Source: Microbacterium capsulatum
GTDB lineage: Bacteria; Actinomycetota; Actinomycetes; Actinomycetales; Microbacteriaceae
Assembly: GCF_030865425.1 (NCBI RefSeq)
Contig: NZ_JAVFCB010000004.1
Coordinates: forward strand, 248,001 to 312,000
Direction: 5' to 3'
Length of the DNA: 64,000 nt
In this document: in pieces, positions 34,119-43,900 of the stretch
How positions within the stretch are numbered: the first letter of the stretch is position 1
Layout: each line of letters opens with the position of its first letter
Made by a program: the position numbers and the translations under genes
Notes under the pieces: generated by a model
The model's input: the letters and a program-made list of their open reading frames with translations, nothing else
The model's database searches: none
What the model was told of the DNA's origin: nothing

Positions 34119-35621
34119 TCACTGGACGGCCTTGAGCGCGTCCACGATGCCGTAGCCGTAGTAGCTGTTCAGCTCGGTCGTGCCCACGCACGCCGGGCCC
34201 CTGTTCAGCTGCGGCGCCGAGCACGGCGTCTTGGTGGCGTCGGCGCGCAGCTTCTCCACCATCTGGGCGGGGGTCAGCTCGGGGTGCGCGGACTTCATCA
34301 GCGCCAGCACGCCGGCGACGTGCGGGGAGGCCATCGAGGTGCCGCTCTTCAGCCCGTACTTGGCGTTCGGGATCGTCGACAGGATCCGGTATCCGGGCGC
34401 GGCGACGTCGATGTGGCCGAGGCCGCGGTTCGAGAAGTACGCCAGCTGTCCGGTCTGGGTGATGGCCGACACGGTGACGACACCGGGGACCTGTGCCGGG
34501 ATGTCCTTGCAGCCCTCGTTGATCGTGCGGACCGTCGGCGCAGGCGCGTCGTTCGGGCTGCCCGCATCCGTCGTGTTCATCGTGAAGTCGATGCCGGAGT
34601 TGCCCGCGGCGGCGGCGCTCACGACGCCCTTGCCGCTGGACCAGTTCACGGCGCGGGCGATGGCCTCGCGCACGGCGGCCTGGTCGGGCTGGTCGTCGCA
34701 CCAGAACTCGAACGGGTCGATGTAGTAGCTGTTGTTCGTCACGTCCATGCCGCGGTTCGCCGCCCACATGAAGCCGCAGATCGCGTACTCGGGGTAGATG
34801 AAGCCGTCGTCGTTCACGACCTTGACCGAGGCCAGGCGCACGTTCGGCGCAACCCCCACGATGCCGACACCGTTGCGCGCGGCTGCGATCGTGCCCGCGA
34901 CGTGCGTGCCGTGGTCCGACGTGGTCGGGTACCAGCCGCCCTCGGCCTGATCGGGGCGTCCGCCGGCGGTGCAGTTGACGGAGTCGGCGACGTCGATGTT
35001 CGCCTTCAGATCGGGGTGGTTCGGGTCGATGCCCGAGTCCAGCACGCCGACGAGCACGGCGCGGCTGCCGTCCGTGATCCGGTTCGCCTGGTCGGAGTGG
35101 ATCAGCGTCATGTCCCACTGCTCGGACTCGCGGGCGTCGGTGCCGTCGGCCGGGACCGGCGTGGTGGGCTCGTCGCCGTTGACGGGCTTGTTCTTGCCCT
35201 GGTTCCAGCCGGACGATCCGGGGCCCCACGGCGCCTGGGCGCCGGTGACCTTGTCCTTGACCTCGGCGGTGCGGGTCGCGCCGACCGAGGCGACGACGTT
35301 CCTGCCGGTGACCTTGATCGTGTCGCGGAACGCGGCCCGGTCGGACTGCGCGATCACGACGCCGATCTCCGGCCAGCTCTGCACGACGACGCCGCCGGCG
35401 TCCGTGACGGCCTTCTCTGCCTTGCGGGTCTGGCCCGGGTTGGCCTGGCCCGTGTTGACGACGTAGCTCATCACGGTGCCGTCCGGCGGCGTGACGGGAA
35501 CCGGGGTCGAGGCCTCGGACGTCGCGGCGTTGGCGCTGACGGTTCCGGCCAGGATCATTCCCAGCGCTGCGACAGTGCAGACGACCGGGCGGAGCGACCG
35601 ATGACGGGTTAGCAACCTCAT
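34119..35621 (-). CDS. Secreted S8 family serine peptidase (subtilase)
   Basis: A 500-residue subtilisin-like protease. A signal peptide is evident (basic start, hydrophobic VVCTVAALGMILAGTVS, cleavage near ANA-AT at ~33). Residues ~45-110 look like an I9-type inhibitory prodomain. Catalytic residues: Asp195 (VGVLDSGID), His237 (DHGTHVAGT), Ser429 (SGTSMASPHVAG); the oxyanion Asn is in AAAAGNSG. No C-terminal anchor or sorting signal is visible, so it should be released from the cell. Two cysteine-containing inserts (CTAGG, CGFMW, WCDD, GCKD) suggest disulfides. Monocistronic. Confidence 0.95.
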   Translation of the reverse strand: MRLLTRHRSLRPVVCTVAALGMILAGTVSANAATSEASTPVPVTPPDGTVMSYVVNTGQANPGQTRKAEKAVTDAGGVVVQSWPEIGVVIAQSDRAAFRDTIKVTGRNVVASVGATRTAEVKDKVTGAQAPWGPGSSGWNQGKNKPVNGDEPTTPVPADGTDARESEQWDMTLIHSDQANRITDGSRAVLVGVLDSGIDPNHPDLKANIDVADSVNCTAGGRPDQAEGGWYPTTSDHGTHVAGTIAAARNGVGIVGVAPNVRLASVKVVNDDGFIYPEYAICGFMWAANRGMDVTNNSYYIDPFEFWCDDQPDQAAVREAIARAVNWSSGKGVVSAAAAGNSGIDFTMNTTDAGSPNDAPAPTVRTINEGCKDIPAQVPGVVTVSAITQTGQLAYFSNRGLGHIDVAAPGYRILSTIPNAKYGLKSGTSMASPHVAGVLALMKSAHPELTPAQMVEKLRADATKTPCSAPQLNRGPACVGTTELNSYYGYGIVDALKAVQ

Positions 35622-35770
35622 GGGTGAGGGTCCTCTCGTGCGGGAAGAGGCCGGCTCTTGGCCGGCTCGGGCGAATGCCCTCCCTCGTTTCTAGTGCCCG
35701 TTCCCAGCTATTTCAATGGTTGCTGATAGGTCGCATTCAGGTTATGGGTGGCGTCCGTGTGCTCCCGTCG

Positions 35771-36802
35771 CTATCGGGCGATGCGCTCCAGCTGGGTCAC
35801 CAGCGCCCGGTGGTCGCTTCCGCCCGGGCCCGACGGGAGGACCTCGGATCCGGTCGCGCGCCACTGCGCGGTCGCCATGACGTGGTCGATCGGCGCGCCC
35901 ACGAGCGAGGTCACCGAGCTCGGCCAGGTGCCGAGCCCGCCCGACCCGGAGCGCGACGCGGCGTCGCGGCAGGCGCCCATGTCGCCGCCGTCGGTGCCGA
36001 GGCCGGCCATGTGGTCGAGGGTCGCGTTGAAGTCGCCGGCGAGGATCACGTTCCTGCCCGCGGGGCACTGGTCGGCGACCCAGCGCAGATCCTGCGCCCA
36101 GCCGGCCATGGCGTCCTGACGCGGTGCGACCGTGTGCACGGCCACCACGGTCGGGCCCTTGCCGTCCACCGGCATGACGACGGCGCTGGGCACGGATCCG
36201 GTGTTGCTCGTCCCGTCCGCCGACGAATCGATCACGGAGTAGTCGCCCAGGGAGGGGGAGATCAGCACGGTGGTCTGCCAGGAGTCCGGGCCGCGCTTCA
36301 CGTCGGGGCGGAACTGCACGTGGTGCACCCACATCGGATGCCCGGCGGCACGCAGCCGCAGCGCGATGTCCTCGCCGGCGGACTCGGTGGTCTCCGGAAG
36401 GGCGACGATGTCGGCCTTCTGCGTCACGACGGTCTTCGCGATGTCTGCGGCGGACACGGCCTCGCCCGCCGTGTTCCAGGCCAGCACCCGCACGCTCGTC
36501 GGCGTCTTCTCGGGCAGCGCACTCGGGTCGAGTCCGCGCAGCGCGCCGATCGCCGCGGAGGCGCCGCCGCCGATCAGCGCGACGATGATGAGCGACGCCG
36601 CGAATCCGCGCAGCGGGCGGGCGGGCGCGAGCAGCAGGCCGAGGACCACGATCGCCGCGAAGGCGATGACGAGGACCCCGCGCGAGGCGACCACCTGGGT
36701 GATCGGGAAGGTCTGCTCGAGGTGGAAGAACTGGGGCCACGTCACGATCGCGGTGGCGATCGCGAAGAGCACGGTGATCAGGATTCCGAACAGGCGAAGC
36801 AT
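35771..36802 (-). CDS. Membrane-anchored endonuclease/exonuclease/phosphatase family protein
   Basis: A 343-residue protein. Three N-terminal membrane helices (ILITVLFAIATAIVTWP; VLVIAFAAIVVLGLLLAP; FAASLIIVALIGGGASAAIGA) are followed by an extracytoplasmic EEP domain: AWNTAGE, ALPETTES, VHTVAPRQ, GDFNATLDHM and the terminal SDHRALV, i.e. the DNase I-like metal and His/Asp sites. Members include phosphodiesterases and nucleases outside the membrane; the substrate is not clear. A TAGGCT lies 8 nt before the ATG. Confidence 0.9.
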   Translation of the reverse strand: MLRLFGILITVLFAIATAIVTWPQFFHLEQTFPITQVVASRGVLVIAFAAIVVLGLLLAPARPLRGFAASLIIVALIGGGASAAIGALRGLDPSALPEKTPTSVRVLAWNTAGEAVSAADIAKTVVTQKADIVALPETTESAGEDIALRLRAAGHPMWVHHVQFRPDVKRGPDSWQTTVLISPSLGDYSVIDSSADGTSNTGSVPSAVVMPVDGKGPTVVAVHTVAPRQDAMAGWAQDLRWVADQCPAGRNVILAGDFNATLDHMAGLGTDGGDMGACRDAASRSGSGGLGTWPSSVTSLVGAPIDHVMATAQWRATGSEVLPSGPGGSDHRALVTQLERIAR

Positions 36803-36810
36803 CGCTTTCG

Positions 36811-36816
36811 AGCCTA
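36811..36816 (-). promoter_or_regulatory. -10 element of the EEP gene
   Basis: Minus strand TAGGCT, 8 nt, then ATG at 36802. Confidence 0.4.
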
Positions 36817-36920
36817 GGCGAGCGGATCTGGGAGCCTTCTGGTGCCCGCCTCGGGATCCGCCGAACGGATCATGAGGATCGACGGGATCCGTTGCTGCCG
36901 GCGTCGGCCGGAGGGATCGC

Positions 36921-36926
36921 TACGCT
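36921..36926 (+). promoter_or_regulatory. -10 element, leaderless PHP gene
   Basis: TACGCT, 6 nt, then ATG at 36933. Confidence 0.5.
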
Positions 36927-36932
36927 CGGAGG

Positions 36933-37823
36933 ATGACCGTCGATGCCGATCCGACCGCGCGCCCGTCCCTGTTCCACGGGCCGATCGACCTGCATCTGCA
37001 CTCGAACCGCTCGGACGGCACCGAGGATCCGGCGGCCGTCGTCGAGCGCGCCCGGCACGAGGGCGTGCGCACGCTCGCGCTGACCGACCACGACACGACC
37101 GCGGGATGGGCCGAGGCCGCGGCCGCGGCGACCGCGCACGGGCTGACCTTCATCCCCGGGATGGAGCTCTCCTCGAAGGACGGCTGGCGAAGCGTCCACG
37201 TGCTCGCGTACCTGTTCGACCCGGACGACGCCGACCTCGACGCCGAGACCGCCCGGATCCGCGACGACCGGATCGGCCGCGCCGAGCGCATCGTGCGCAA
37301 CATCGGCCGGGACTACCCGCTGCGCTGGGAGCACGTGCTCGCGGAGACCTCGGGGGACGCCACGGTCGGCCGCCCGCACATCGCCGACGCCCTCGTCACC
37401 CGGGGGATCGTGCGGGACCGCGGCGAGGCGTTCGCGACGATCCTGCACCCGCGCGAGGGGTACTACGAGGCGCACTACGCGCCGGATCCGCTCACCGCGG
37501 TCGAACTCGTCGTCGGCGCGGGCGGGGTGCCGGTGATCGCGCACCCGGCCGGGCGCGAGCGGATGACCGACCAGACCCTGCGCCGGCTCATCGACGCCGG
37601 GCTCGGCGGCCTCGAACTCGACCACCGCGAGAACACCGCAGACGGGAAGGCCTGGCTGCGCCGCATCGCGGCCGAGCACGATCTCATCGTGACCGGATCC
37701 AGCGACTACCACGGCGCGGGCAAGCCGAACGTCCCGGGGGAGAACACGACGGCCCCGGAGATGCTGCAGCGCATCATCGACCGCGGGTCGGGTTCGTCCC
37801 CGGTCTATCCAGTCGGGGGCTGA
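36933..37823 (+). CDS. PHP domain phosphoesterase
   Basis: A 296-residue metal-dependent phosphoesterase of the polymerase-and-histidinol-phosphatase superfamily. Motifs: DLHLHSNRSDGTEDP (His pair), LTDHDTTAGW, PGMELSS, PHIADAL, VIAHPAGRE and the final SSDYHGAGKP. This arrangement matches the YciV/RNase AM-like single-domain proteins (3',5'-nucleotide bisphosphate or RNA 5'-end processing in the best studied homologues); exact activity here is inferred. Terminator follows. Confidence 0.9.
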   Translation: MTVDADPTARPSLFHGPIDLHLHSNRSDGTEDPAAVVERARHEGVRTLALTDHDTTAGWAEAAAAATAHGLTFIPGMELSSKDGWRSVHVLAYLFDPDDADLDAETARIRDDRIGRAERIVRNIGRDYPLRWEHVLAETSGDATVGRPHIADALVTRGIVRDRGEAFATILHPREGYYEAHYAPDPLTAVELVVGAGGVPVIAHPAGRERMTDQTLRRLIDAGLGGLELDHRENTADGKAWLRRIAAEHDLIVTGSSDYHGAGKPNVPGENTTAPEMLQRIIDRGSGSSPVYPVGG

Positions 37824-37831
37824 GACGAGAA

Positions 37832-37861
37832 GGGACCGACCCTGCGACAGGATCGGTCCCC
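37832..37861. terminator. Terminator between the PHP gene and the DEAD-box helicase (convergent)
   Basis: GGGACCGA ... TCGGTCCC stem (GGGACCGACCCTG / CAGGATCGGTCCC with one mismatch) around a short loop. Confidence 0.8.
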
Positions 37862-37881
37862 TCAGCGCTGTCCGGCGTCGA

Positions 37882-39402
37882 TCAGGCCCCGGTCTGCGGG
37901 GCGCCGCCGCTCGCGGCACCGCCGGCCGGACGGCGGCGACGACGACGGCGCTGCGCGGCGGGACGGCCGTCGTGGTGCTCCGCGCCCTGGCCGTCGTGCG
38001 TGCCGGCGCCGTCGGTGCTGCGGTCGGCCTCGGGGGCCGCGGCCGCCTTGCCGGCGGGAGCCTCCGCACCCTCGGCGAACGTGGATCCGATGCCGTTCTC
38101 GGCACGACGACGGCGACGGCGGCGACGGGTGCCGGCCTCGGCCGTGCCCTCGGCGGCCGCGTCCGCGGCGCGCTGGGGCTCGCGCGGCTTGCGCGCCGGC
38201 TTCTCCGACACGGGGGCGGTGACCAGGCGGCCCTTGGTGCCGGCCGGGATGTTCAGGTCCTCGTAGAGGTGCGGGCTCGACGAGTAGGTCTCCACCGGCT
38301 CGGGCTGGCCGAACTCGAGGGCGCGGTTGATGAGGGCCCACTTGTGCAGGTCCTCCCAGTCCACGAACGTGACCGCGATGCCGGTGCGGCCCGCGCGGCC
38401 GGTGCGGCCGGCGCGGTGCAGGTACGTCTTGTCCTCGTCCGGGATCGTGTGGTTGATCACGTGCGTGACGTCGTCGACGTCGATGCCGCGGGCGGCGACG
38501 TCGGTCGCCACGAGCACGTCCCGCTTGCCCGCCTTGAACGCGGCCATCGAGCGCTCGCGCTGATCCTGGCCCATGTCCCCGTGCACGCCGCCGACGTTGA
38601 AGCCGCGGTCGCCCAGCTCGTCGACGAGGCGCTGCGCGGCGCGCTTGGTGCGCGTGAAGATGACGGTCTTGCCGCGGCCCTCGGCCTGCAGGATGCGGGC
38701 GATGACCTCGTCCTTGTCCAGCGAGTGCGCGCGGTAGACGAGGTGGCGGATGTTCGCCTGGGTGAGGCCCTCGTCGGGGTCGTTCGCGCGGATGTGGATC
38801 GGGTTGCTCATGAACCGCCGCGCGAGGGCCACGATCGGGCCGGGCATGGTCGCCGAGAACAGCTGGGTGTGCCGCATGGCCGGGACCTTCGAGAAGATCT
38901 TCTCGATGTCGGCGAGGAAGCCGAGGTCGAGCATCTTGTCGGCCTCGTCGAGCACCACCTCGGCGGCGTTCGACAGGTCGAGCAGGCGCTGGTTCGCGAG
39001 GTCGATGAGGCGACCGGGGGTGCCGACGACGATCTGCGCGCCGGCCTTCAGCTGCTCGATCTGGCCCTCGTACGCCTTGCCGCCGTAGATCGCGACCACG
39101 CTGGTGGAGCGGCCGGAGGTGAGCAGGTCGATGTCCTCGTAGACCTGCACGGCGAGCTCGCGCGTGGGCACCACGATGAGCGCCTTGACGCCCGGCTCCG
39201 GGTCGAGGCCGAGGCGCTGCACCACGGGGATGCCGAAGCCGAAGGTCTTGCCGGTGCCCGTCTTCGCCTGGCCGATGATGTCCTGGCCCGGAAGGCCGAG
39301 GGGGATGGTCTGCTCCTGGATCGGGAAGGCGTCGACGATGCCCTTCGCCGCGAGGGCGTCCACGATGTCCTGATCGATGCCGAGATCGGCGAAAGTCGTC
39401 AC
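37882..39402 (-). CDS. DEAD-box ATP-dependent RNA helicase, RhlE-like
   Basis: A 506-residue RNA helicase: Q motif FPIQEQTIPL near 26, Walker A AKTGTGKT near 47, PTRELAVQVYEDID, VLDEADKMLDLGF, SATMPGP, TDVAARGIDVDDVTHVINH and HRAGRTGRAGRTG. The final ~120 residues are basic and low-complexity with an RRRRRRR-type stretch near 445 and a second at the end. I start at GTG 39402 (VTTFADLG), where the conserved N-terminus begins; the longer frame to 39510 is Arg-rich and not conserved. Corresponds by neighbourhood to the mycobacterial RhlE gene next to the AdnAB region. Confidence 0.93.
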   Translation of the reverse strand: MTTFADLGIDQDIVDALAAKGIVDAFPIQEQTIPLGLPGQDIIGQAKTGTGKTFGFGIPVVQRLGLDPEPGVKALIVVPTRELAVQVYEDIDLLTSGRSTSVVAIYGGKAYEGQIEQLKAGAQIVVGTPGRLIDLANQRLLDLSNAAEVVLDEADKMLDLGFLADIEKIFSKVPAMRHTQLFSATMPGPIVALARRFMSNPIHIRANDPDEGLTQANIRHLVYRAHSLDKDEVIARILQAEGRGKTVIFTRTKRAAQRLVDELGDRGFNVGGVHGDMGQDQRERSMAAFKAGKRDVLVATDVAARGIDVDDVTHVINHTIPDEDKTYLHRAGRTGRAGRTGIAVTFVDWEDLHKWALINRALEFGQPEPVETYSSSPHLYEDLNIPAGTKGRLVTAPVSEKPARKPREPQRAADAAAEGTAEAGTRRRRRRRRAENGIGSTFAEGAEAPAGKAAAAPEADRSTDGAGTHDGQGAEHHDGRPAAQRRRRRRRPAGGAASGGAPQTGA

Positions 39403-39563
39403 AGTCTGTTCTTGCCTGTCCGGCGGGCCTGGCGAGGCGCCGCCTCGATTGAGAGGTCCACGCCGGATCCGAATGCACAGGCGCGGGGCTCCGATCCGTC
39501 GCCGGAGCACGACCAGCCTACCGGAGCGGGTGCGCGCTGCTGAGGAGAACGTTCGAGCTCCAT

Positions 39564-39569
39564 TAGGCT
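39564..39569 (+). promoter_or_regulatory. -10 element, leaderless ferritin-fold gene
   Basis: TAGGCT, 6 nt, then GTG at 39576. Confidence 0.5.
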
Positions 39570-39575
39570 GGCCGC

Positions 39576-40289
39576 GTGGTGAGGTGGTTCTGGCAGCGCG
39601 ACAAGGCGCCCCGGCGCACCCTCGTCCTGCGCTCGCGCGGCGATCAGGGCGATGCGACCAGGGTCGACTTCGCCGAGCTCGCGCCGGAGCTGACCACGTT
39701 CCTCGGCCAGGCCGCCTATCTGCAGCTCGGCTACTTCGAGACGCTCACCCGGCTGATCCGCGCGACGACCGACCTGGGCGAGAAGGAGATCCTGACCCGC
39801 GCCGCCGGGGCCGCCCTCGTCAAGCACCACGGCATCGTGGCGATCATCGCCGCGAAGGGCGACGATCCGACCCGGGTGATGCTGCCGTTCCGCGAGCAGC
39901 TCGACGGATTCCGCCGGAAGACCCTCGGCCCGCGCATCGCCGAGACGATGCTCGCCGTGTACCTGACCGCGGGCATGCTGGACGACTTCTATCTCGCGCT
40001 CGCCTCGAGCTACGGCGACACCGGCGCGAAGGTCGCGAAGATCCTCGCCGAGGCGGACGACCGCCAGGAGATCGTCGGGATCGTGCAGGCCACGATCGCG
40101 AGCGACGAGCAGTGGCGCTCGCTGCTGTCTCTGTGGGGCCGTCGGCTCGTGGGCGACACGATCCTCGTCGCCCGGGCGGCGCTCCGGCCGCATCTTCCCG
40201 GTGCGGAGGACGACAAGCTCGAGCCGGTGTTCACCGAGCTCATGGCCGCGCACGCCCGCCGGATGGACGCGATGGGCCTGGCGTCCTAG
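39576..40289 (+). CDS. Ferritin-like fold protein (MiaE-like)
   Basis: A 237-residue helical protein of the ferritin-like fold related to tRNA-(ms2io6A)-hydroxylase, conserved beside the DEAD-box helicase in Actinobacteria. Candidate di-iron ligands are glutamates and histidines in the helices around YFETLTRLIRATTDLGEKEIL, KHHGIVAIIA and SDEQWRSLL. Whether it hydroxylates tRNA is not known; actinobacterial members are usually just called ferritin-like. GTG start after a TAGGCT hexamer. Confidence 0.75.
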   Translation: MVRWFWQRDKAPRRTLVLRSRGDQGDATRVDFAELAPELTTFLGQAAYLQLGYFETLTRLIRATTDLGEKEILTRAAGAALVKHHGIVAIIAAKGDDPTRVMLPFREQLDGFRRKTLGPRIAETMLAVYLTAGMLDDFYLALASSYGDTGAKVAKILAEADDRQEIVGIVQATIASDEQWRSLLSLWGRRLVGDTILVARAALRPHLPGAEDDKLEPVFTELMAAHARRMDAMGLAS

Positions 40290-40313
40290 ACGCCGCTCCC
40301 GCCGGGATCCGGC

Positions 40314-40601
40314 TCAGATGCCGAGGGCGGACCGTCGGCGGGCGTCGCCGTGCACCCGGCCCTGGCTCAGGATCAGCGTCGCGGCGACGGTGATCACGAC
40401 GGCGCCGCCGAGCGAGATCACCCAGAGCCACACGTTCGACTCGGCGAGGCCCGCCCACTGCCCGACCGCGTAGGCCGCCGCGGCGACCGCGGTGGCCAGC
40501 GCCGGGGCGAGGGCGACGCCGCGCACGCCGCGGTGCGGCAGGGCGTAGTGCACGGCGATGCCGAGCAGGCAGGCGCCGATCAGCGCGAGCAGGATGTACA
40601 T
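40314..40601 (-). CDS. Small membrane protein, unknown
   Basis: A 95-residue protein with three hydrophobic segments (YILLALIGACLLGIAVHYAL; LAPALATAVAAAAYAVGQWAG; VWLWVISLGGAVVITVAATLIL) and a basic C-terminus. No recognised family. It starts 4 nt behind the DUF3107 gene and is translationally linked to it. Confidence 0.65.
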   Translation of the reverse strand: MYILLALIGACLLGIAVHYALPHRGVRGVALAPALATAVAAAAYAVGQWAGLAESNVWLWVISLGGAVVITVAATLILSQGRVHGDARRRSALGI

Positions 40602-40605
40602 CGGC

Positions 40606-40830
40606 TCAGGCGACGAAGCCGACGCGGCGGGACTCCTCGGTCCCGAGCTCGACGTAGCCGAGGCTCGCGGTCGGAACGATGTAGGAGGCGCCCTTGGTGT
40701 CGGACAGCGTCACGTGGCTCGCGCCCTTGTCGAGGGCCTCACCGATCTGCGTGCGCACCTCGTCGGCGGAGGCCGAGGTCTCGAAGCTGAGCTCGCGGCC
40801 GGTGTTGATGATGCCGATGCGGATCTCCAC
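40606..40830 (-). CDS. DUF3107 protein (TB9.4-like)
   Basis: A 74-residue protein starting at GTG with AAGGAG 7 nt upstream. It begins MEIRIGIINTGRELSFETSAS and contains SHVTLSDTKGASYIVPTASLGYVELG, the conserved core of DUF3107, known in mycobacteria as the TB9.4 antigen. Function unknown. Its place between the helicase/ferritin-fold genes and adnA is the same as I recall in mycobacteria. Confidence 0.9.
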   Translation of the reverse strand: MEIRIGIINTGRELSFETSASADEVRTQIGEALDKGASHVTLSDTKGASYIVPTASLGYVELGTEESRRVGFVA

Positions 40831-40937
40831 GGGAATGCTCCTTGAAAGGTTGAGGTCCCGTCACTCTATCGCGGGCGGATCGCGCGAGGACTGCGGGCGG
40901 GGTGCTGTTCGCCGAGGGCGATGTCGGCCGCGGGAGA

Positions 40938-40943
40938 TAGCGT
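40938..40943 (+). promoter_or_regulatory. -10 element, leaderless adnA
   Basis: TAGCGT, 7 nt, then ATG at 40951. Supports 40951 over the in-frame ATG at 40921, which lies upstream of this hexamer. Confidence 0.5.
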
Positions 40944-40950
40944 GGAGGGC

Positions 40951-43900
40951 ATGCCGTTCAGCCCCGTCCCGACCCCCGCGCAGGCCGCCGTGATCGGCGC
41001 CGCGCGAGCCGCGACCGGCACCGTGATCGGCGGTCCCGGCACCGGCAAGACGCACGTCCTGGTGGAGCGCATCGCTCACCTCGTGGGCGACGGCGGCCTT
41101 GTCGCGGAGGAGGTGCTCGCGCTCACGCCGAGCCGGCAGGCGGCCACCGCGCTGCGCGATCGGATCGGGGTGCGCGTGCGGATCGCGACCCCGGGACCGC
41201 TGGCCCGGTCACTGGGGTCCTTCGCGTTCCAGATCGTGCGCGGAGCGATGGTGCACGGCGGCCAGGAGCCCCCCGCGCTGCTGACCGGCGCCGACCAGGA
41301 CAGGATCATCGCCGACCTGCTCGCGGGCGACGCCGAGGACGAGGCCGAGGGGAGCCCGAGCCGCTGGCCCGGGGAACTCGGCGCGACCGTGCGGTCGTCG
41401 CGCGCGTTCCGGTCGGAGCTGCGGGCGTTCCTCGCCGAGTGCACCGAGCTCGGCGTCACCGCGGCCGAGCTCGCGCAGTCGGAGCGCCCCGCATGGCGGG
41501 CCGTCGGAGCGTTCGCGGAGTCGTACCGGACGGTGCTGGACCGCGCCCGCTCCGCGCACCGCGACGCCGCCGACCTGCTCGCGGAGGCGGCGGCGATCCT
41601 GCGCACGGCGGACGCGGACCTGCTCGGCCCGCTCGGGCGGCTGAAGGCCGTGCTCATCGACGACGCGCAGGAGCTCACGGCGGGCGGTGTCGCCCTCGTC
41701 GACGCGCTGCGCGCACGGGGCGTCGCGGTGACGGCCTTCGGCGATCCCGACATCTCCTCGGGTGCGTTCCGGGGAGCGGGGCCCGAGCTGTTCGCCCGGC
41801 TCGCGTCCCTGCTCGGCGACGTGCACGTGCTCGATCACGCGCATCGGCAGGATCCGCGGCTCACCGCCCTCACCCGCACCGTCGTGCAGACGATCGGGGT
41901 GTCGGGGCGGGTCGAGCACCGCCGGGCGCCCGGCACCGGGGAGGACACGGCCGCCGGCGTCGTCGAGGCGTTCGTCGCGCCCTCGCCGCACGAGGAGCAC
42001 GACCGGATCGCGACCGCGCTGCGCGAGTGGCACCTGCTGCACGGGATCGGCTGGGACAGGCTGGCCGTGATCGCGCACGACACCCGCCAGGTCGCCGCGC
42101 TCGAGGCCGAGCTCGCCGCCCGCGAGGTGCCCACCAGGGCCGCCGGCGTGCAGCGGCCGCTCGGCAGCGAGACGATCGTGCGCGACATCGTCGGGATCGT
42201 GCGGCTCGCCCTCGCCGAACCCGCGGAACGGGATCCGCTCCTGCTCGCCGAGGCCCTGCGCACGCCGTTCGGCGGGCTCGACGGCGTCGGGCTGCGGCGG
42301 CTGCGCGCCCGGCTGCGGCATCTCGAGCTCGAGGACGGCGGATCCGCGCCCGCCCGGCTGCTGCTGCGCGACGCGCTCGCCGAGCCGGCGATGCTCACCC
42401 GGGTGGACACGGCCGAGGCGCGCATCGCCGACCGGTTCGGCCGGGTGCTGCGCGAGGTCCGCGAGGGCCGGGAGCGCGGAGAGACGATCCACGAGCTGCT
42501 CTGGCGGGTGTGGGACGGATCACGCGCGCCGGACGGGCGCCGGCTCGCCATCGCCTGGCAGGACATCGCTTCCGCGCCCGGCGGTGCGGAGACCGCCCGG
42601 GCCCTGGACGCCCTCGTCGCGCTGTTCGACGCCGCCAAGCGCTCCGTTGAACGGGCCCCGGAGAAGGGGCCGGAGGCGTTCATCCACGACATCCTCGACA
42701 CCGAGGTTCCGGAGGACTCGCTGTCCGCGCCCGATCGGCCCGGCACGGTCACCCTGATGACCCCGGCGACCGCGCTCGGCACCGAGTTCGACGCCGTGGT
42801 GATCGCGGGCGTGCAGGACGGGCTGTGGCCCAACGTGCGGCTGCGCGGCGGCCTGCTGGAGACCTGGCGGCTCGGCGAGGCGGTCGCCGCGGCCCGCTCC
42901 GGCGAGCCCGAGCACGTGCACTCGACCCTGGACCGGCGACGTGCGGCGCTGCACGACGAGCTGCGCCTGTTCGTGCGGGCGATCTCGCGCGCCCGGCACC
43001 GGCTGCTCGTGACAGCCGTCGACGACGACGATCAGAGCCCGAGCGCCTTCTTCGGGTTCCTGCCCGATCCGCTCCCGGTCGACGAGCGCCACGCGCACCC
43101 GCTGACCCTGCGCGGGCTCGTCGCCCGGCACCGCCGCGTGCTCACAACGTCGACGGATCCGGCCGCCCGGGCCGAGGCCGCCGGGCAGCTGCGCCTGCTC
43201 GCGGAGGCGGAGGTGCCCGGGGCGGATCCGGACGGCTGGTTCGGCGTGCGCGCCCCCTCCGATGCGCGCCCGCTGCGGGACCTCGATGAGGGATCCGTAT
43301 CCGTCTCGCCGTCCCGGCTGGAGGCGTTCGAGGAGTGCGGAGTGAACTGGGCGGTGTCCGCGCTCGGCGGGGACACCGTGGCGCCGCCCTCGGCGGGGAT
43401 CGGCACGATCGTGCACGCCGCGATGGAGCACGTGCCGGACGGCGACCTCGACGCGATGCGGCGGATCCTCGACGAGCGCTGGGGCGAGCTCGACTTCGAG
43501 ACGCCGTGGATCGACAGCAAGGAGCGCCGCCGCGCCGACCTCTACCTGCAGCGCCTGCACGCCTATCTCGATGCGGTGCAGCGGGATCACGGCCGGGTGG
43601 TCGGATCCGAGGCGGCGTTCCGGTTCGCGGTCGATGTCGCGGAGGGGGAGCCGCGCACCGCGCACCCGGTCGACCCCGAGCGCACGGCGCAACAGGCGGT
43701 CGTGAACGGGTACATCGACCGTGTCGAGGTGTATCCCACGGGCGGCGGCGAGCACGGGCCCGCCCGCGGACGTACCTGGAACACGATGGTGGACGGGGCG
43801 GACGGCGAGCGGGTGGTCGTGGTGGATCTGAAGACCGGCAAGTACGAGCCGGAGACGGAGGCGAAAGTCGTGGAGCACGCCCAGCTGGCGGCCTATCAGC

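Noticed and set aside
40921..40950. Longer adnA start at ATG 40921
   Set aside because: The TAGCGT hexamer at 40938-40943 lies downstream of it and directs transcription to start at 40951.
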